Of a DNA stretch of 22,456 nt, positions 20,139-22,456 are shown in pieces. The stretch is taken from positions 1-22,456 of the forward strand of contig QMZD01000004.1 in NCBI GenBank assembly GCA_003662985.1, read 5' to 3'. The notes below the pieces were generated by a model. It did no database searches, was not told the origin of the DNA, and worked only from the letters and a program-made list of their open reading frames with translations. Position 1 is the first letter of the stretch, and every line of letters begins with the position of its first letter. The position numbers and the translations under genes are program-made. The DNA comes from Archaeoglobales archaeon. GTDB taxonomy: Archaea; Halobacteriota; Archaeoglobi; Archaeoglobales; Archaeoglobaceae.

Positions 20139-22007
20139 CTATCTGAACGATGGTCTTGCAGATAGGAACATCGGCAAAGGAAGTTGTTTGAAGGGTTTAC
20201 CTTCGCATTCTCCCTTTATTCTTGCAATGAGGTCCTCAACCTCCATCAGTTCCTTTTTCTGCCTTTTAAGCGTTGATTCTTCTCTTATGGTTACCATAAT
20301 CTTATTCTCAGTAACCTCTCTTTCTCCAATAACCGCTATAAATGGTATCCACTCTGTTGAGGCATCTCTGACTTTCTTTCCGAGGGTTTCATCTCTGTCA
20401 TCAACGTCAACCCTTATGCCAGCATCCTTGAGCCTTTCAGCGATTTCAACAGACTTCTCCAGATACTTCTCCGATACCGGTATCACCCTCACTTGGGTTG
20501 GAGAGAGCCACAGGGGCAACGAGGGAAGTTCACCCTTTTCCTTTTTCATATAAGCTTTCTCCAGTATCGCGTAGATGCACCTCTCCACAGCCCCACTCAG
20601 GGAGCAGTGGAGAATATAGGGCCTTTTTTTCTCCCCATCAACATCCACATAGCTTATATCGTATCTCTCCGCATTTTCAACGTCTATCTGAACTGTACTC
20701 AAAGCCGATGCCTTATCAAGAGAATCGACAAAATTGAACTCGAACTTCAGAACGAAATAGAAGAATCTGCTGTCCCACATCTCAATCAGAATCGGTCTCC
20801 CCAAGATGTCAACAAGGCTGTGGATGAACTCCCTGTTTTCCTCGTAGAAGTCCTTTGTAATCCTAACGGCAGTTTCGTATTCATCCGACTCCAGTCCGAT
20901 ATCCCTGAGGACTTCTACCGCCAGCTTATACTGATTCAAGAACTCCTGCTTGGCCTCTTCCATATCTCTTGCCAATGTATGCATATCTGGCATTGTGAAG
21001 GCTCTGAGTCTTCTCAATCCTACAAGCTCACCCCTTTGCTCCTTTCTGAAAGAGTATCTCGTTAATTCATACATCTTCAGCGGAAGATTCTTGTAGGTGA
21101 TGATCGCATCGTGCTTCATCAAGAACTGGCCAAAGCATGCGGCAAACCTGAGGAAAAACTCTCTTTTGTCCCCACTTATGATATATTGCCTCGCAGGAAA
21201 CCTTTCCAGATACTTTCGAAGGGTAGGATGTTCGCGATCGTACATCAGAGGTGTTTCAACCTCCATAGCACCATATTCAACGCACTTGTCCGTTATGTAC
21301 GTCTCAAGAAGGCTTTTTATCAGTCTGCCCTTAGGATAATACCTCATATGACCAGAGTCGCTTGCCGGTTCATAGTCGGCCAGCTGCAATCTTTGCATGT
21401 ATTCAACATGGGGTGGAATCCTGTCAACAGCTCTTTTCTTCGCTATCTCGTATCTCACGAATTTTTCAAGGTTTTCATGTCCCTTGAAGTCAAACTTTTC
21501 CACTTCCACAAGCTCCTTTTCAGGAGTTAAGATGTACCAGTAGCTTTTCGCCTTTTCCTCGGCCTTCAGAGCTTCAGTGAATTCCTTTTCTTCCTCTTTA
21601 CCCTCGGCAACAATCTCTCTCGATAGCTCGCTTAACGGATGGCCTTTGCAAGAGATATTGAAGGACTTGTACCAGCCGAAGGGTGCCCTATGCACTTCAA
21701 AGGAGTCTTTGAGTCCAGTTTCGATTTCTCTGAGGAGTTTTATTCCGGTTTTCGCATCTGCAAGATTGGGTGAAAGGTGAGCATACGGGTAAACCAGAAT
21801 TCTCTCCGCTCCAACCTTTTCTGCAATTTCCTTGATGTCTTCAACAGCTTTTCCAGCGGTTCTTTCATCATCATCCTTCTCGACCGAGGTAAAAACAACG
21901 AGAACTTCATCCAAGCGCTTTCCCTTCTCCTTGGCATCTTCAGCTACCGAGGTTTTTCTCTTTAGCTCATACTCCATGAAATCAGCGTGAATTAGGAGAA
22001 GCTTCAT
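20139..22007 (-). CDS. thrS: Threonyl-tRNA synthetase, archaeal type
   Basis: A 622-aa archaeal-type ThrRS charging tRNA-Thr. The N-terminal domain (about 1-145; [36 protein letters not shown]) is the D-Tyr-deacylase-like editing domain found in archaea, not the bacterial N2 domain. The class II core has motif 2 [14 protein letters not shown] with [12 protein letters not shown], the zinc Cys in RFAACFGQ, and motif 3 [15 protein letters not shown]. The C-terminal anticodon-binding domain begins near [18 protein letters not shown] 22005-22007 matches the family N-terminus. Upstream, ACTTTAATA (22031-22039 on the minus strand) is spaced for a leaderless start; a stronger-looking TTTATAAA at 22018-22025 is too close. 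It is first in the thrS - EMC6-like - ABCE1 operon. Confidence 0.97.
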   Translation of the reverse strand: MKLLLIHADFMEYELKRKTSVAEDAKEKGKRLDEVLVVFTSVEKDDDERTAGKAVEDIKEIAEKVGAERILVYPYAHLSPNLADAKTGIKLLREIETGLKDSFEVHRAPFGWYKSFNISCKGHPLSELSREIVAEGKEEEKEFTEALKAEEKAKSYWYILTPEKELVEVEKFDFKGHENLEKFVRYEIAKKRAVDRIPPHVEYMQRLQLADYEPASDSGHMRYYPKGRLIKSLLETYITDKCVEYGAMEVETPLMYDREHPTLRKYLERFPARQYIISGDKREFFLRFAACFGQFLMKHDAIITYKNLPLKMYELTRYSFRKEQRGELVGLRRLRAFTMPDMHTLARDMEEAKQEFLNQYKLAVEVLRDIGLESDEYETAVRITKDFYEENREFIHSLVDILGRPILIEMWDSRFFYFVLKFEFNFVDSLDKASALSTVQIDVENAERYDISYVDVDGEKKRPYILHCSLSGAVERCIYAILEKAYMKKEKGELPSLPLWLSPTQVRVIPVSEKYLEKSVEIAERLKDAGIRVDVDDRDETLGKKVRDASTEWIPFIAVIGEREVTENKIMVTIREESTLKRQKKELMEVEDLIARIKGECEGKPFKQLPLPMFLSARPSFR

Positions 22008-22030
22008 GAACCTCGAATTTATAAAGGGGG

Positions 22031-22039
22031 TATTAAAGT
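22031..22039 (-). promoter_or_regulatory. TATA box of the thrS operon
   Basis: TACTTTAATA-like sequence on the minus strand (ACTTTAATA) centred about 28 bp before the thrS ATG. The nearby palindromic TTTATAAA (22018-22025) is only about 14 bp from the ATG, so it would start transcription inside the gene. Confidence 0.4.
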
Positions 22040-22087
22040 TTTCTATCCTCTACCTCCGATATTCGTTTATTTTTTAATCGATTTGAT

Positions 22088-22456
22088 TCAATCCTCCAAC
22101 TTCAGCTCTTTCGCAAAATTAACGATGTCCCCAACTATGATCAAAACCGGACCTTTAACATCACTCTTTTTCAAGATATCAGCTATGTTAGAGAGCTTAC
22201 CAAAAATCGTTCTTTCACTTTCAAGCGTGCCATTTTCAACAACCGCTACTGGTGTTTCCGGATTTCTCCCTTGCCTTATAAGTTCAACTGAGACTTCTCC
22301 AATTCTATCTCTACCCATGAGGATGACTACCGTGCCTTCAATGAGGGTTTTCGACCATTTTTGTACATCTTCTCTGCCAGTAACAACGAGCAGAGATGAG
22401 GAGAGGTTGGGATGGGTTAGAGGTATACCAGCATTTGTCGGAACACCGCTTATCGA
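22088..22456 (-). CDS. cobA: Uroporphyrinogen-III C-methyltransferase (SUMT/CobA), 3' part, cut by window edge
   Basis: The frame runs off the window, so only the last 122 codons are present (the visible part is open from 22456 to the TGA at 22088-22090). The translated piece reads GVPTNAGIPLTHPNLSSSLL, VVTGRED, a VVILMGRDRIGEV segment and then RQGRNPETPVAVVENGTLESERT. This matches the SUMT core: the GIPLTHR-like loop, the VTGHE-like strand, the LMG strand and the GTL/Q block with GPVLIIVGDIV. SUMT methylates uroporphyrinogen III to precorrin-2 (siroheme, B12, F430, heme d1/alternative heme). It is complete at the C-terminus with no fused uroporphyrinogen synthase domain. It stands 80 bp upstream of thrS on the same strand; thrS has its own TATA box. 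Confidence 0.9.
   Translation of the reverse strand, partial: SISGVPTNAGIPLTHPNLSSSLLVVTGREDVQKWSKTLIEGTVVILMGRDRIGEVSVELIRQGRNPETPVAVVENGTLESERTIFGKLSNIADILKKSDVKGPVLIIVGDIVNFAKELKLED

Noticed and set aside
19981..20553. A 190-codon plus-strand frame rich in Phe/Ser
   Set aside because: It is the complement of the Lys/Glu-rich tail of the EMC6-like gene and the 3' end of thrS; its low-complexity composition comes from that.

Overview
The window looks like a piece of a thermophilic archaeal chromosome, most likely from the Archaeoglobaceae (Archaeoglobus, Ferroglobus or Geoglobus). The evidence is an archaeal histone, an archaeal-type threonyl-tRNA synthetase, ABCE1, UPF0058/UPF0146 proteins, a tungsten-type aldehyde:ferredoxin oxidoreductase, and a bacterial-style beta-oxidation set beside an NAD(P)-dependent glycerol-3-phosphate dehydrogenase. 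Many genes are leaderless, with an archaeal TATA box about 25 bp before the start codon. This assignment is inference from gene content; no database search was possible.

Layout. Positions 1-806: tRNA-Ala(CGC) and a vapBC toxin-antitoxin pair, both on the minus strand, with a 9-bp tandem repeat between them. 949-3896 (minus): acyl-CoA dehydrogenase and an SCP2 sterol-carrier protein in one unit closed by a hairpin terminator, then a thiolase with its own promoter and a perfect 14-bp palindrome. 3897-4282: an AT-rich regulatory gap with two 23-bp inverted repeats, then a histone gene (plus). 4561-8103 (minus): a nitrilase-superfamily amidohydrolase and a large UPF0182 membrane protein. 8104-8690: no protein gene, but a GC-rich 222-nt structured RNA on the minus strand. 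8691-9479 (plus): a metallo-beta-lactamase-fold hydrolase. 9547-13150 (minus): an orphan secretion/archaellum-type ATPase, a winged-helix regulator and GpsA. 13270-14377: UPF0058, a RimI-type acetyltransferase and UPF0146, tightly packed. 14441-17866 (plus): a four-cluster ferredoxin, aldehyde:ferredoxin oxidoreductase and a secreted, membrane-anchored protein, organised as an operon. 17902-22007 (minus): a translation operon thrS - EMC6-like membrane protein - ABCE1. 22088-22456: the 3' part of a uroporphyrinogen-III methyltransferase.

The most notable item is the RNA at 8359-8580. It folds by eye into three consecutive hairpins, each closed by a lower stem and followed directly by ACA, with 14, 14 and 15 nt between the upper stem and ACA. 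That is the architecture of archaeal box H/ACA pseudouridylation guide RNAs. The pocket of the third hairpin is complementary to helix 69 of 23S rRNA, with the unpaired U falling at the equivalent of E. coli U1915. The rRNA sequence used for this match was recalled, not looked up.

Functional themes: fatty-acid/acyl-CoA and aldehyde oxidation, translation and ribosome recycling, rRNA modification, and lipid-backbone or glycerol phosphate metabolism. None of the protein genes looks foreign, apart from the usual mobility of vapBC next to a tRNA.
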